DNA of 14,825 bases from Pseudomonas sp. (lineage in GTDB: Bacteria > Pseudomonadota > Gammaproteobacteria > Pseudomonadales > Pseudomonadaceae). The translations under genes were made by a program, and so were the position numbers. The notes beneath the pieces are model-generated. The model saw only the letters and a program-made list of their open reading frames with translations, was not told where the DNA came from and made no database searches. Every line of letters begins with the position of its first letter. Positions within the stretch are counted from its first letter, which is position 1. The stretch covers positions 1 to 14,825 of the forward strand of contig SKFV01000194.1 in NCBI GenBank assembly GCA_007117785.1, in the 5' to 3' direction. This document shows positions 1 to 7,233 of this stretch, piece after piece.

Positions 1-60
1 CGTATGGCCGACGCTGGAGAAATCGTGCTCGGTGGCAAGGGTGGTGAGGAGATGCTCTAA
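1..60 (+). CDS. fliG: FliG C-terminal end (partial)
   Basis: The first 57 bases translate in frame 1 to RMADAGEIVLGGKGGEEML followed by TAA at 58-60. This matches the conserved C-terminal tail of FliG, the C-ring switch protein whose C-terminal domain contacts the stator and generates torque. Only 19 codons lie in the window; the rest is off the left edge. The stop codon directly abuts the fliH ATG, and the GAGGAG at 46-51 inside fliG is the likely ribosome binding site of fliH. The assignment rests on the tail sequence plus the fliG-fliH-fliI-fliJ order usual in gammaproteobacteria. Confidence 0.85.
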   Translation, partial: RMADAGEIVLGGKGGEEML

Positions 61-861
61 ATGACGGGTAATGACGACAGCGATTTGATACGCGGCGAGC
101 ATTCCTCGGCCTTCAATCGCTGGAGTCTGCCCAGCTTTGACGAGGCGCCACATTATGTGGCGCTGGAGCGCGAGCAGAGCGAAGCCGAGCAGGCTGAGGC
201 CGAGGCGGCTGACAGCGAACTGGAAGAGCTCGAGGCGCCCACGCCTTTTACTGTTGAAGAGCTGGAGCAGATTCGCGAAGAAGCCTACAACGAGGGCTTT
301 GCTACCGGTGAAAAGGATGGCTTTCATTCCGGTCAGTTGAAAGGGCAGCAGGAAGCCCGCGACAAGCTGGATGCGCGCCTGCTTGAGCTCGAGAACCTGA
401 TGAGCAATCTGATGCAGCCGATGCATAATCAGGATGCGCAGATTGAAGATATGTTGCTGATGCTGGTGCAGCAGACGGTGCGCAGCGTGATTCAGCGCGA
501 GCTCACAACGGATTCCAGCCAGATTGTCCATGTTTTGCGCAGTGCGCTGAAAAGCTTGCCGCTGGGCGCTGAGAATATTCGTATCTACCTCAACCCCGCC
601 GATTTTGAAACGGTCAAGGCCTTGCGTGAGCGCCATGAAGCCAGTTGGCGCCTGCTGGAAGATGATCAGTTACTGCCCGGCGGTTGCCGGGTGGAAACCG
701 AACACAGCCAGATTGATGCCAGTCTGGAAACCCGGCTGGAGCAGGCGCTTTCCCAGCTGCAGGACCAGCATCAAGAGCAGCGCGCCAATCCGGTTGCGCC
801 GGATCTGGACGCGCTGACCCCCTTGCCGCCAGTCCCTGGCCACAGCGACAGCCATGAGTAA
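61..861 (+). CDS. fliH: Flagellar export stator protein FliH
   Basis: A 266-residue cytoplasmic protein that holds and regulates the export ATPase FliI and helps dock it to the C-ring through FliN. The N-terminal part (about residues 35-60) is rich in Glu and Ala. Next comes a segment with Gly-spaced residues (EGFATGEKDGFHSGQLKG, about 79-96), typical of the FliH helix, and then a long charged coiled coil. The C-terminal half resembles the V-ATPase E-subunit/FliH globular domain. Length fits Pseudomonas FliH. The start follows the fliG stop with no gap and has GAGGAG nine bases upstream. The 3' end overlaps fliI by 8 bases. Identification rests on residue pattern, size and position between fliG and fliI. 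Confidence 0.93.
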   Translation: MTGNDDSDLIRGEHSSAFNRWSLPSFDEAPHYVALEREQSEAEQAEAEAADSELEELEAPTPFTVEELEQIREEAYNEGFATGEKDGFHSGQLKGQQEARDKLDARLLELENLMSNLMQPMHNQDAQIEDMLLMLVQQTVRSVIQRELTTDSSQIVHVLRSALKSLPLGAENIRIYLNPADFETVKALRERHEASWRLLEDDQLLPGGCRVETEHSQIDASLETRLEQALSQLQDQHQEQRANPVAPDLDALTPLPPVPGHSDSHE

Positions 862-2206
862 GTTTGAGCGTGCCAGCTTTGCCCGTCGCCTGAGCGCTTA
901 CCGCGGGGCGGTGCAGCTGGCTGCAGCGCCCGTGGTGGAAGGGCGCCTGATTCGTATGGTCGGGTTGACCCTCGAGGCCGAAGGCTGCAAGGCACCGGTG
1001 GGCAGCCGCTGCCGGGTGATCAGCGAATCCATGCAGGGCATCAGTGAAATTGAAGCCGAAGTCATGGGCTTTTCTGGTAACAAGACCTATTTGATGCCGG
1101 TGGAAAGTGTTCAGGGCTTGCAGCCGGGGGCAAGGGTCGTCCCCAGTTCCGGCAGTAGCCGTTTACCGATGGGTGTCAGCATGCTTGGCCGGGTGGTGGA
1201 TGGTATCGGTCGCCCGCTGGACGGCGCCGGTCCGATCATGGCTGCGGATATGGTCGATCTCAATGGTCCGGTCATCAACCCGTTGAAGCGCCACCCGATT
1301 GATCAGCCACTGGATGTCGGTATCCGCTCGATCAACAGCCTGTTGACTGTGGGGCGAGGCCAGCGGCTGGGCCTGTTCGCCGGCAGCGGTGTGGGCAAGA
1401 GCATGCTGCTGGGCATGATGACGCGCTTTACCGATGCGGATATCACCATTGTCGGGCTGGTCGGCGAGCGTGGGCGTGAGGTCAAGGAATTCATTGAGCA
1501 GATTCTCGGCCAGGAAGGTATGGCACGCTCGGTCGTGGTTGCCTCGCCGGCTGATGATGCCCCCCTGATGCGCCTGCGCGCGGCCATGTATTGCACGCGG
1601 ATTGCCGAGTACTTTCGTGACCAGGGCAAGAATGTCTTGTTGCTGATGGATTCATTGACCCGCTTCGCCCAGGCGCAGCGGGAAATCGCTTTGGCTATCG
1701 GTGAGCCGCCAGCCACCAAGGGTTACCCGCCATCCGTCTTCGCCAAGTTGCCGCAACTGGTCGAGCGTGCCGGCAATGCCGAGGAGGGTGGTGGTTCGAT
1801 TACTGCGTTTTACACTGTCCTGTCCGAGGGTGATGATCAGCAGGACCCTATTGCCGATGCCTCACGGGCAATTCTTGATGGCCACGTAGTGCTCTCTCGT
1901 CGACTGGCGGAAGAAGGTCACTATCCGGCCATTGATATTGAAGCCTCCATCAGTCGTGCCATGCCGCAGATAGTTTCCGCGGATCACCTGCAAAAGGCAC
2001 AACTGTTCAAGCAGACCTACGCCCGCTACCAGCAAAGCCGTGATCTGATCAGTGTCGGCGCCTACTCCGCCGGTTCGGATCCCTTGACCGATAAGGCGAT
2101 TGCCAAAATGCCGTCCATGCAGGGATTTCTGCGTCAGGGGTTGACCGAGAGCGTGTCACTGGAAGACAGCCAGCAGCAGTTGCAGCAGATTATCAGCCAT
2201 GAGTGA
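854..2206 (+). CDS. fliI: Flagellar export ATPase FliI
   Basis: A 450-residue F1-beta-like ATPase that energises export of flagellar subunits and unfolds chaperone-bound cargo at the base of the export gate. Walker A AGSGVGKS is at residues 176-183 and Walker B LLLMD at 262-266, followed by SLTRFAQAQREIALAIGEPPATKGYPPS, typical of FliI/type III ATPases. The N-terminal domain (about 20-95) is the beta-barrel fold and the C-terminal part ends in a helical region. Length is normal for the family. The ATG overlaps the fliH stop (ATGAGTAA). I see no Shine-Dalgarno sequence just upstream, so translation probably depends on ribosomes ending fliH. The gene overlaps fliJ by 8 bases. The ATPase family is unmistakable; flagellar rather than injectisome use follows from the neighbours. 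Confidence 0.97.
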   Translation: MSKFERASFARRLSAYRGAVQLAAAPVVEGRLIRMVGLTLEAEGCKAPVGSRCRVISESMQGISEIEAEVMGFSGNKTYLMPVESVQGLQPGARVVPSSGSSRLPMGVSMLGRVVDGIGRPLDGAGPIMAADMVDLNGPVINPLKRHPIDQPLDVGIRSINSLLTVGRGQRLGLFAGSGVGKSMLLGMMTRFTDADITIVGLVGERGREVKEFIEQILGQEGMARSVVVASPADDAPLMRLRAAMYCTRIAEYFRDQGKNVLLLMDSLTRFAQAQREIALAIGEPPATKGYPPSVFAKLPQLVERAGNAEEGGGSITAFYTVLSEGDDQQDPIADASRAILDGHVVLSRRLAEEGHYPAIDIEASISRAMPQIVSADHLQKAQLFKQTYARYQQSRDLISVGAYSAGSDPLTDKAIAKMPSMQGFLRQGLTESVSLEDSQQQLQQIISHE

Positions 2207-2654
2207 AAGCCGAATCCGCCGTTTGCAACCGGTACTGGATATGGCGTTGGAGGAAGAGCGCAAGGCGGCGGGTATGCTGGGGAAATGTCAGCAGCAGCTG
2301 GATGACGCCAATGCGCGCCTGGGCGATCTCAATTACTACGCTGAGGAATACCAGCGCGGTTGGGTCGAGCGGGGCGCGCAGGGGGTGAATCGTCAGTGGC
2401 TGGTCAATTATCAGCAGTTTCTCGGCCAGATGCAGAGCGCGGTGGTGCAGCAGGAGCAAACCCTGCAGTGGCATCAGCAGAGTGTTGAAAAGGCTCGGCT
2501 CAATTGGCAGCAGCGCTATCAGCGGGTCGAGGCCCTGCGCAAGTTGATTGATCGCTACCGTGAAGAGGCGCGCGTACGTGCGGACAAACAAGAGCAGAAA
2601 ATGCTTGATGAGTTATCCCAGCGCGCGCACAGCATTACCCGGCGCGACAGCTGA
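2199..2654 (+). CDS. fliJ: Flagellar export chaperone/ATPase-stalk protein FliJ
   Basis: A 151-residue, highly charged, Gln-rich protein with almost no Pro or Gly after residue 70, predicted to be a long two-helix coiled coil. This is the hallmark of FliJ, which inserts into the FliI hexamer like the gamma subunit of F1 and links it to FlhA. The start ATGAGTGA overlaps the fliI stop and again lacks a clear Shine-Dalgarno sequence, suggesting coupling. FliJ is poorly conserved, so the call rests on size, coiled-coil composition and position directly after fliI. It ends the fliGHIJ block; no terminator hairpin with a T tract follows, so some read-through into the phosphorelay genes is possible. 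Confidence 0.9.
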   Translation: MSESRIRRLQPVLDMALEEERKAAGMLGKCQQQLDDANARLGDLNYYAEEYQRGWVERGAQGVNRQWLVNYQQFLGQMQSAVVQQEQTLQWHQQSVEKARLNWQQRYQRVEALRKLIDRYREEARVRADKQEQKMLDELSQRAHSITRRDS

Positions 2655-2666
2655 GTTTAACGGAAA

Positions 2667-2709
2667 AAGTCCGGACTTGAGCCGCAGCGCATGGAAATGC
2701 TGCTATGCT
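2667..2709 (+). promoter_or_regulatory. Possible promoter and 12-bp palindrome before hsbA-like gene
   Basis: The 89-base gap between fliJ and the STAS gene holds a perfect palindrome, AAGTCCGGACTT (2667-2678), and downstream an extended -10-like element TGCTATGCT (2701-2709). No good -35 hexamer lies 16-18 bases before it, so any promoter would rely on the extended -10 or on an activator binding the palindrome. AGGAG at 2733-2737 gives the STAS gene a well-placed ribosome binding site. No sigma-54 GG/GC pair with the right spacing is present here. The palindrome is certain; the promoter is inference. Confidence 0.3.
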
Positions 2710-2743
2710 GAAACCATTCAGGTGAGGTGTTGAGGAGCAGCGC

Positions 2744-3049
2744 ATGCCGATTCAGGCTGACCTAACGGACAACGGCCAGATGCTTACCATCAAGGTAAGT
2801 GGGCGCTTTGATTTTTCATCCCATCAGGCCTTTCGTGAGGCCTACGAGCGTGCCGGCCTGTCGCCGCGCCGCTATTGCATTGACCTGCATGAAACCGACT
2901 ATATCGACAGCTCGGCATTGGGCATGTTGTTGTTGCTGCGCGATCATGCCGGCGGCGATGTGGCGGATATCAGTATCCAGCATGCCAGCCCGGAAGTGCG
3001 CAAGGTATTGAGCATTTCCAACTTCGAACAACTGTTCCGTATCGAGTAG
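2744..3049 (+). CDS. hsbA: STAS-domain anti-sigma factor antagonist (HsbA-like)
   Basis: A 101-residue single STAS domain. The motif DYIDSSALGMLLLLRD contains the expected phosphorylatable serine at residue 56, within D55-S56-S57-A58-L59-G60, the signature of anti-anti-sigma factors. In P. aeruginosa, HsbA is phosphorylated on Ser56; the unphosphorylated form binds the anti-sigma factor FlgM and frees the flagellar sigma factor FliA, while the phosphorylated form works with the diguanylate cyclase HsbD to favour biofilm. Here the gene opens a three-gene unit (STAS, receiver-phosphatase-kinase, HPt) inside the fli cluster, eight bases before the next gene. Domain assignment is firm; the FlgM partner is inferred from the P. 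aeruginosa system. Confidence 0.85.
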   Translation: MPIQADLTDNGQMLTIKVSGRFDFSSHQAFREAYERAGLSPRRYCIDLHETDYIDSSALGMLLLLRDHAGGDVADISIQHASPEVRKVLSISNFEQLFRIE

Positions 3050-3057
3050 GTGCACGC

Positions 3058-4788
3058 ATGGCTGCCGCGCAAGCAAATCGCGCTGCCCCGCCAGCCGGCT
3101 TGCGCATTCTGGTGGCCGATGACAATCCGGCAGACCGGCTGATTCTGTCGCGCCTGGTGTCGCGCCAGGGGCATGAGGTGCTGGCTGCCGAGAATGGTGC
3201 TGATGCGGTCGAACAGTTTCGCCGCGAACGCCCGCAACTGATCCTGCTGGATGCGCTGATGCCGGTGATGGACGGCTTTGAAGCTGCCCGGTTGATTCGT
3301 GAAGCGGCCGGTGAAGACCTGGTCCCGATCATCTTCCTGACCAGCCTGACCGAAACCGATGCTCTGGTACGCTGCCTGGAAGCGGGCGGTGACGATTTCC
3401 TCACCAAGCCCTACAACCCGGTCATTTTGCAGGCCAAGATCCAGGCTTTCCAGCGGATGCAGGAAATGCATCACACCTTGCAGCAACAGCGTGACCTGAT
3501 CAGCCGGCAGCACGAGCGCATGGTGCATGACCAGGAGCTGGCCAAGCGGATTTTTGATCGTGTCGCACATGCCGGGGCGCTGGATGCGCCCAATGTGCGT
3601 TACCTGCAATCCGCCTATGCCATGTTCAATGGTGATGTGCTGCTGGCATCCCGGCGCCCGGCCGGTGGAATGCATGTGTTGCTGGCAGACTTTACCGGCC
3701 ACGGCCTGTCGGCTGCCATTGGCGCCATGCCGCTGGCCGAAGTTTTCTATGCCATGAGCGCGCGAGGTTATGCGCTGCAGGATATTCTGATCGAAATGAA
3801 TGACAAGCTGGAACGCATTCTGCCGGTCGGCGTGTTCAGTTGCGCGCTGCTGGCCGAGATCAATCCGCTCAAGCACAAGCTGGAAGTCTGGAACGGCGGG
3901 CTGCCGGATGCGGTGCTGCTGGATGCAGATGGCCGTGTGCAGCACTGGTTGCCATCAACCCATCTGCCGCTCGGGGTAGTGGGCAACGACCGCTTTGATC
4001 CCAGCACCCTGAGCTTGCCGATGCTGCCCGAGCAACGTCTGCTGTGTTGGACGGATGGCATTATTGAAACGCGCAATGCAGCCGGTGAGCAATTTGGCGA
4101 TACCGGGGTAGCCGCTGTACTGGCCGAAGCGGGACAACATGATCAGCAGTTTGATCGTTTGCTGAAAGCGATCAAGAATTTCCATGGGCGCAAGGATGAT
4201 GACCTTAGCCTGCTCCAGGTCAGTATGCCGGCAGAAACGATCCCCTCGACGGCCGCCATGCGCCTGCGCAGTCATCGTGAAATGCATGACTGGCGGCTGG
4301 AGCATGTATTCCGCGCGCAAGCCATCCGTACGCAGAATCCCTTGCCCTGGTTGCTCGATGAGTTGTTGCGCGTGCCCGGCTTGCGCGATCACGCCGGGAC
4401 GTTGGCGACTGTGCTTTCAGAGTTGTTCAGTAATGCTCTGGAGCATGGGTTGATGTCGCTGGATTCATCGCTCAAGGCATCAGCTGAAGGCTTCAATCAG
4501 TATTACCTGCAACGGGCACAGCGGCTGCAGGGGCTGGAGCATGGCTGGATCAGGGTGATGCTTGATCACCATCATCACGCTGATGGCGGTCGCCTGCTGC
4601 TTGAAGTTCAGGATAGCGGTGATGGCTTTGACGTTGCCGACTCAGCCGCAGCAAAAACGCCGGCTTTTCGTTATGCTGGGCGAGGATTGGCCCTGGTGGC
4701 AGCGCTGACTGACGAATTGAATGTGTTGCCAGGTGGCCTGGGCGTTCAGGTGTTGTTTACCTGGCGCTCGCCCGAGAGTAACCGCTGA
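3058..4788 (+). CDS. hsbR: Receiver / PP2C phosphatase / HATPase switch protein (HsbR-like)
   Basis: A 576-residue three-domain regulator. Residues about 15-135 are a CheY-like receiver: acidic pair D21-D22, phosphoacceptor D65 (LILLDALMP), T96-S97 region and K117 in TKPY. A helical linker (about 135-190) leads to a SpoIIE/PP2C serine phosphatase domain (about 195-390) with metal-binding DFTGHG at 211-216, TDGIIE from 332 and DDD at 380-382. The C-terminal domain (about 420-576) is an RsbW-type HATPase: N-box ELFSNALEHG around N459, G-box DSGDG at 519-523 and GRGLAL near 545. The protein can therefore in principle dephosphorylate and phosphorylate the STAS partner, as known for HsbR. Phosphate from the HPt protein would reach D65 and tip the balance. 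All key residues appear intact, so both activities are expected. Confidence 0.88.
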   Translation: MAAAQANRAAPPAGLRILVADDNPADRLILSRLVSRQGHEVLAAENGADAVEQFRRERPQLILLDALMPVMDGFEAARLIREAAGEDLVPIIFLTSLTETDALVRCLEAGGDDFLTKPYNPVILQAKIQAFQRMQEMHHTLQQQRDLISRQHERMVHDQELAKRIFDRVAHAGALDAPNVRYLQSAYAMFNGDVLLASRRPAGGMHVLLADFTGHGLSAAIGAMPLAEVFYAMSARGYALQDILIEMNDKLERILPVGVFSCALLAEINPLKHKLEVWNGGLPDAVLLDADGRVQHWLPSTHLPLGVVGNDRFDPSTLSLPMLPEQRLLCWTDGIIETRNAAGEQFGDTGVAAVLAEAGQHDQQFDRLLKAIKNFHGRKDDDLSLLQVSMPAETIPSTAAMRLRSHREMHDWRLEHVFRAQAIRTQNPLPWLLDELLRVPGLRDHAGTLATVLSELFSNALEHGLMSLDSSLKASAEGFNQYYLQRAQRLQGLEHGWIRVMLDHHHHADGGRLLLEVQDSGDGFDVADSAAAKTPAFRYAGRGLALVAALTDELNVLPGGLGVQVLFTWRSPESNR

Positions 4789-4797
4789 AGGACATTC

Positions 4798-5130
4798 ATG
4801 AGTAACCCCTTGCCCGATCTGGATGGTGATGTACTGGTCGCATTGCAAGATCTGATGCAGGAAGATTTTCCGCTCCTGGTCGAGACCTTCATCCGCGACG
4901 CAGAACAGCGTCTGCAACAATTGCAAGGTCATCTGTGCAACGCTGACTGGCTTGGATTACGGCACAGTGCCCATAGTTTCAAGGGCAGCTGTGGCAATAT
5001 GGGCGCACTGGCCTTGCATGATGTCTGCCTGCAACTTGAGGAGGCCGCCGAGCAGGCTGATGCTGATCAGGCGGCAGCGCTTATCGAGCTTATTCCGGCT
5101 ATGTTGCAGCGGGTGATCAGTCGACTCTAG
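4798..5130 (+). CDS. hptB: HPt phosphotransfer protein (HptB-like)
   Basis: A 110-residue stand-alone histidine phosphotransfer domain. The sequence AHSFKGSCGNMG carries phosphoacceptor His59 in the HxxKGS pattern that defines the family; the rest is a four-helix bundle with an acidic C-terminal half. In P. aeruginosa, HptB collects phosphate from hybrid kinases (such as SagS) and hands it to the HsbR receiver. No histidine kinase lies in the window, so its input must come from elsewhere. AAGGA (4788-4792) overlaps the stop of the upstream gene and places translation in the same unit. A sigma-54 promoter for fliK starts four bases after its stop. No terminator is seen after it, so transcripts may run on into fliK. 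Confidence 0.85.
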   Translation: MSNPLPDLDGDVLVALQDLMQEDFPLLVETFIRDAEQRLQQLQGHLCNADWLGLRHSAHSFKGSCGNMGALALHDVCLQLEEAAEQADADQAAALIELIPAMLQRVISRL

Positions 5131-5133
5131 TTC

Positions 5134-5149
5134 TGGCCTGTGTCTTGCA
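5134..5149 (+). promoter_or_regulatory. Sigma-54 promoter of fliK
   Basis: TGGCCTGTGTCTTGCA matches the sigma-54 consensus TGGCACGNNNNTTGCA at all but two defined positions. GG (5135-5136) and GC (5147-5148) have the required 12-base offset. It lies just after the HPt stop and 39 bases before the fliK ATG, so transcription would start near 5160. In P. aeruginosa fliK is RpoN/FleR dependent, which fits. GGAG at 5178-5181 provides the fliK ribosome binding site. Confidence 0.8.
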
Positions 5150-5188
5150 TTGGTTTCTCGCACTACCCCAATGTGATGGAGACTTGTC

Positions 5189-6541
5189 ATGTCAGTCGGT
5201 CTGAATCTGCTGGCGCTGTTGAATCCGGATGCGCGAACTGGCGCCGCCCCTGGTTTGTTTGCCGACTCCGCTGATTCCCGGCTGGAGCAAGGCGTTGGCA
5301 GCTTTGCCGACCTGCTCAAAGGGGAGGTCGGCGAGGACCTCAAAGCCCTGCTGGATGACTTGCCCAGTGCTGAGCGTGAAGAGTTGCTGGCGGCAATGGC
5401 GCAACTCTCTCTGGCTGCCGACGGCAAGGAATTGCCGCCGGCTGTCGATCAACTCTTGCAGGACCTGCCGGATATGCCTGCGCTCACTGATGAAGCTGCC
5501 TTGCGCTTGCAGCAGGGCGGTGAAGCTGCGCTGGATGTACTCGCCACCCTGGTTCCGGAGTGGCGACAATGGTTGAGTGATGCCGCAGATGATGTCGACA
5601 GTGCGCGTTTGCAAGCGGCGGTCGATGAGGTAGCAGACTCGGTCACCCGCGCGGCAGAGGCTGCGACTGAGATGGATGAGGCGATTGCTTTTGCCAGCCT
5701 GAATTCAGGCCCGACGGCAGCTAATCCAGGTACGGCAACCATTGCTGACGCTGAACCGGAGCCCCTCAATCGTTCGCGTTTCTCGCTGGCGCACATGCTG
5801 GGCACGCAAAGAACCCAGGCCGATGAACCATCCGGTTCACGCGATAATCAGGCGCGGCTGGATGGCGAAACGGACAAGCGCAGCCTGAATAACGATGATT
5901 TTGCCGGTTTACGCCGTAAAGCCACGCTGGAGCTGAATGCTGCCGCAACCACTACTCCGCGTGCGGCTGAGACTGCACTGAGAGCGGAGCCAGCGGCGCG
6001 GCGAGGTGATGATGCCGCCGATGGCGTACGCATCAATCAGCCTGGCTCAGCCGCAGCAGCGGCAGCGCTGACGGCACGACCGGTGGCGGCGGCCAGTCAG
6101 GCCCTGGGCGTGCCCTTTGGTCAGTCTGGCTGGAGTGAAGCGGTGGTCGACAAGGTGATGTGGATGTCCAGCCGCAATCTGAGCAGCGTTGAGATTCGTC
6201 TTACGCCAGCTGAATTGGGGCCATTGGAAATCAATCTGCAAAATCGTGGACAGGAGTTGCAGATACAATTTGTCAGCCAGAATCCCAGCGTGCGTGAGGC
6301 GCTGGAATCCCAAGTCGTCCGCTTGCGCGAAATGGTCGGGCAACAGGGGCTTGACCTGGTGGATGTCTCGGTCGGTGACAATGGCGCCAGCCAGCAGCAG
6401 GAGCAGGCTGATCGTCAGGCCGCGCGTCTGGCTGCCCAGGCTACGGGTGACGCATCTACCGAAGACCGGCGTGACGGCTCTGTAGCCTCCGTGTTACCGG
6501 TGGCCAGCAGCAGTGATCGACTGGTTGATTATTACGCCTGA
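5189..6541 (+). CDS. fliK: Flagellar hook-length control protein FliK
   Basis: A 450-residue secreted molecular ruler that sets hook length and then switches FlhB from hook to filament substrate export. The first about 320 residues are low complexity, rich in Ala, Glu, Asp and Gln, with acidic helical stretches, as usual for the variable ruler part. The conserved Flg_hook domain spans about 325-405, with SVEIRLTPAELGPLEINL beginning at residue 333 and SQNPSVREALESQ and LREMVGQQGLDL following. The extreme C-terminus is Gln/Ala rich. The start is supported by GGAG seven bases upstream. FlhB, its known target, is encoded later in the window. The gene is bracketed by its own sigma-54 promoter and an intrinsic terminator, so it can behave as a one-gene transcription unit. 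Confidence 0.93.
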   Translation: MSVGLNLLALLNPDARTGAAPGLFADSADSRLEQGVGSFADLLKGEVGEDLKALLDDLPSAEREELLAAMAQLSLAADGKELPPAVDQLLQDLPDMPALTDEAALRLQQGGEAALDVLATLVPEWRQWLSDAADDVDSARLQAAVDEVADSVTRAAEAATEMDEAIAFASLNSGPTAANPGTATIADAEPEPLNRSRFSLAHMLGTQRTQADEPSGSRDNQARLDGETDKRSLNNDDFAGLRRKATLELNAAATTTPRAAETALRAEPAARRGDDAADGVRINQPGSAAAAAALTARPVAAASQALGVPFGQSGWSEAVVDKVMWMSSRNLSSVEIRLTPAELGPLEINLQNRGQELQIQFVSQNPSVREALESQVVRLREMVGQQGLDLVDVSVGDNGASQQQEQADRQAARLAAQATGDASTEDRRDGSVASVLPVASSSDRLVDYYA

Positions 6542-6565
6542 TCCATTGGTTTGCTCTATCCCTCC

Positions 6566-6594
6566 AACCCGGCGGCTCAGCCGGGTTTCTGCTT
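6566..6594 (+). terminator. Intrinsic terminator after fliK
   Basis: A perfect 8-bp stem, AACCCGGC (6566-6573) with GCCGGGTT (6580-6587), encloses the 6-base loop GGCTCA and is followed by a T-rich run (TTTCTGCTTT). It starts 25 bases after the fliK stop and ends before the fliL promoter, insulating the two units. The T tract is interrupted by C and G, so efficiency may be partial. Confidence 0.75.
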
Positions 6595-6644
6595 TATCCC
6601 GTCGCGACTTTTCCCCGGCATGCCTATATGATGTTCGCTACACT

Positions 6645-6660
6645 TGGCATGAAGCATGCT
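6645..6660 (+). promoter_or_regulatory. Sigma-54 promoter of the fliLMNOPQR-flhB operon
   Basis: TGGCATGAAGCATGCT fits the sigma-54 consensus with GG at 6646-6647 and GC at 6658-6659, exactly 12 bases apart, and only two mismatches to defined positions. Transcription would start near 6671, about 40 bases before the fliL ATG. In P. aeruginosa fliLMNOPQ is an RpoN/FleQ class II operon, in agreement. The -12 box lies inside a 10-bp palindrome (AAGCATGCTT, 6652-6661). The leader also contains ATCGG (6676-6680) facing CCGAT (6687-6691), a possible small hairpin. The fliL ribosome binding site is weak (GATGGA, 6697-6702). Confidence 0.8.
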
Positions 6661-6710
6661 TTGGTAGTTTACATAATCGGATTAAACCGATCGGATGATG
6701 GATTTTTGAC

Positions 6711-7223
6711 ATGGCAAAACAGCAAGCACCCGAAAAAGAGCCCGGCAATGGCCCCGAGACCGCGAAGAAAAGCAAGGGCAAGCTGTTCCTGCTGATTGGT
6801 GTCGGTCTTTTGGCGTTGTTGCTGTCGGTAGCGGGGGTGGTGTATTTCGTCTTCTCGGGTGCTGAAAACGCAGAAAGCGCTGAGCCGGCGGTACCCGTTC
6901 AGATGCCGGCGATCTATCACCCGCTGGACCCGGCCTTTGTCGTCAACTATACCCACGCCGGCCGCCAACGCTATATGCAGGTCAGTGTTGTCCTGATGGG
7001 GCGAGATCCGAAGAAGATGCAGGAAGCTACCCGGCATTTTCCGCTGATCCGCAATCAGCTGGTAATGCTGTTTTCCAGTGAGGACTTTGAAGAGTTGCTG
7101 ACGGCTGAAGGCAAGGAAAAACTGCGCGAACGATCGACCTTGGCGGTGCAGTCGATCCTTGAGCGAGAAATGAATAATCCGGTTGTCGAGGCGGTATTGT
7201 TCACCAACATGGTAATGCAATAG
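6711..7223 (+). CDS. fliL: Flagellar basal body-associated protein FliL
   Basis: A 170-residue single-pass inner-membrane protein that rings the stator and supports torque, especially under load. A Lys-rich cytoplasmic N-terminus (about 1-24) precedes one transmembrane helix (about 25-48). The periplasmic domain has the FliL pattern: YHPLDPAFVVNY, then a phosphorylated-receptor-like SPFH/stomatin-type fold with MQVSVVLMGRD, RNQLVMLFSSEDFEELLTAEGKEKLRE and a C-terminus ending FTNMVMQ. It is the first gene after the sigma-54 promoter, ten bases upstream of fliM, and its likely partners PomA/PomB are encoded at the other end of the window. Size and domain layout are normal. Confidence 0.93.
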   Translation: MAKQQAPEKEPGNGPETAKKSKGKLFLLIGVGLLALLLSVAGVVYFVFSGAENAESAEPAVPVQMPAIYHPLDPAFVVNYTHAGRQRYMQVSVVLMGRDPKKMQEATRHFPLIRNQLVMLFSSEDFEELLTAEGKEKLRERSTLAVQSILEREMNNPVVEAVLFTNMVMQ

Positions 7224-7233
7224 GACACAAGGC

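Noticed and set aside
2692..2709. TGG...TGC before the STAS gene as a sigma-54 promoter
   Set aside because: The GG and GC are 14 bases apart instead of 12, and the rest of the consensus is missing.
2944..3945. A 333-codon minus-strand open frame opposite the HsbR-like gene
   Set aside because: It is antisense to well-conserved receiver and phosphatase domains and its composition is that of a shadow frame.
4567..4578. Four histidines in a row in the HsbR-like protein (residues 504-507)
   Set aside because: It lies in a variable loop before the G-box of the HATPase domain and shows no surrounding metal-binding pattern, so I do not read it as a tag or a site.
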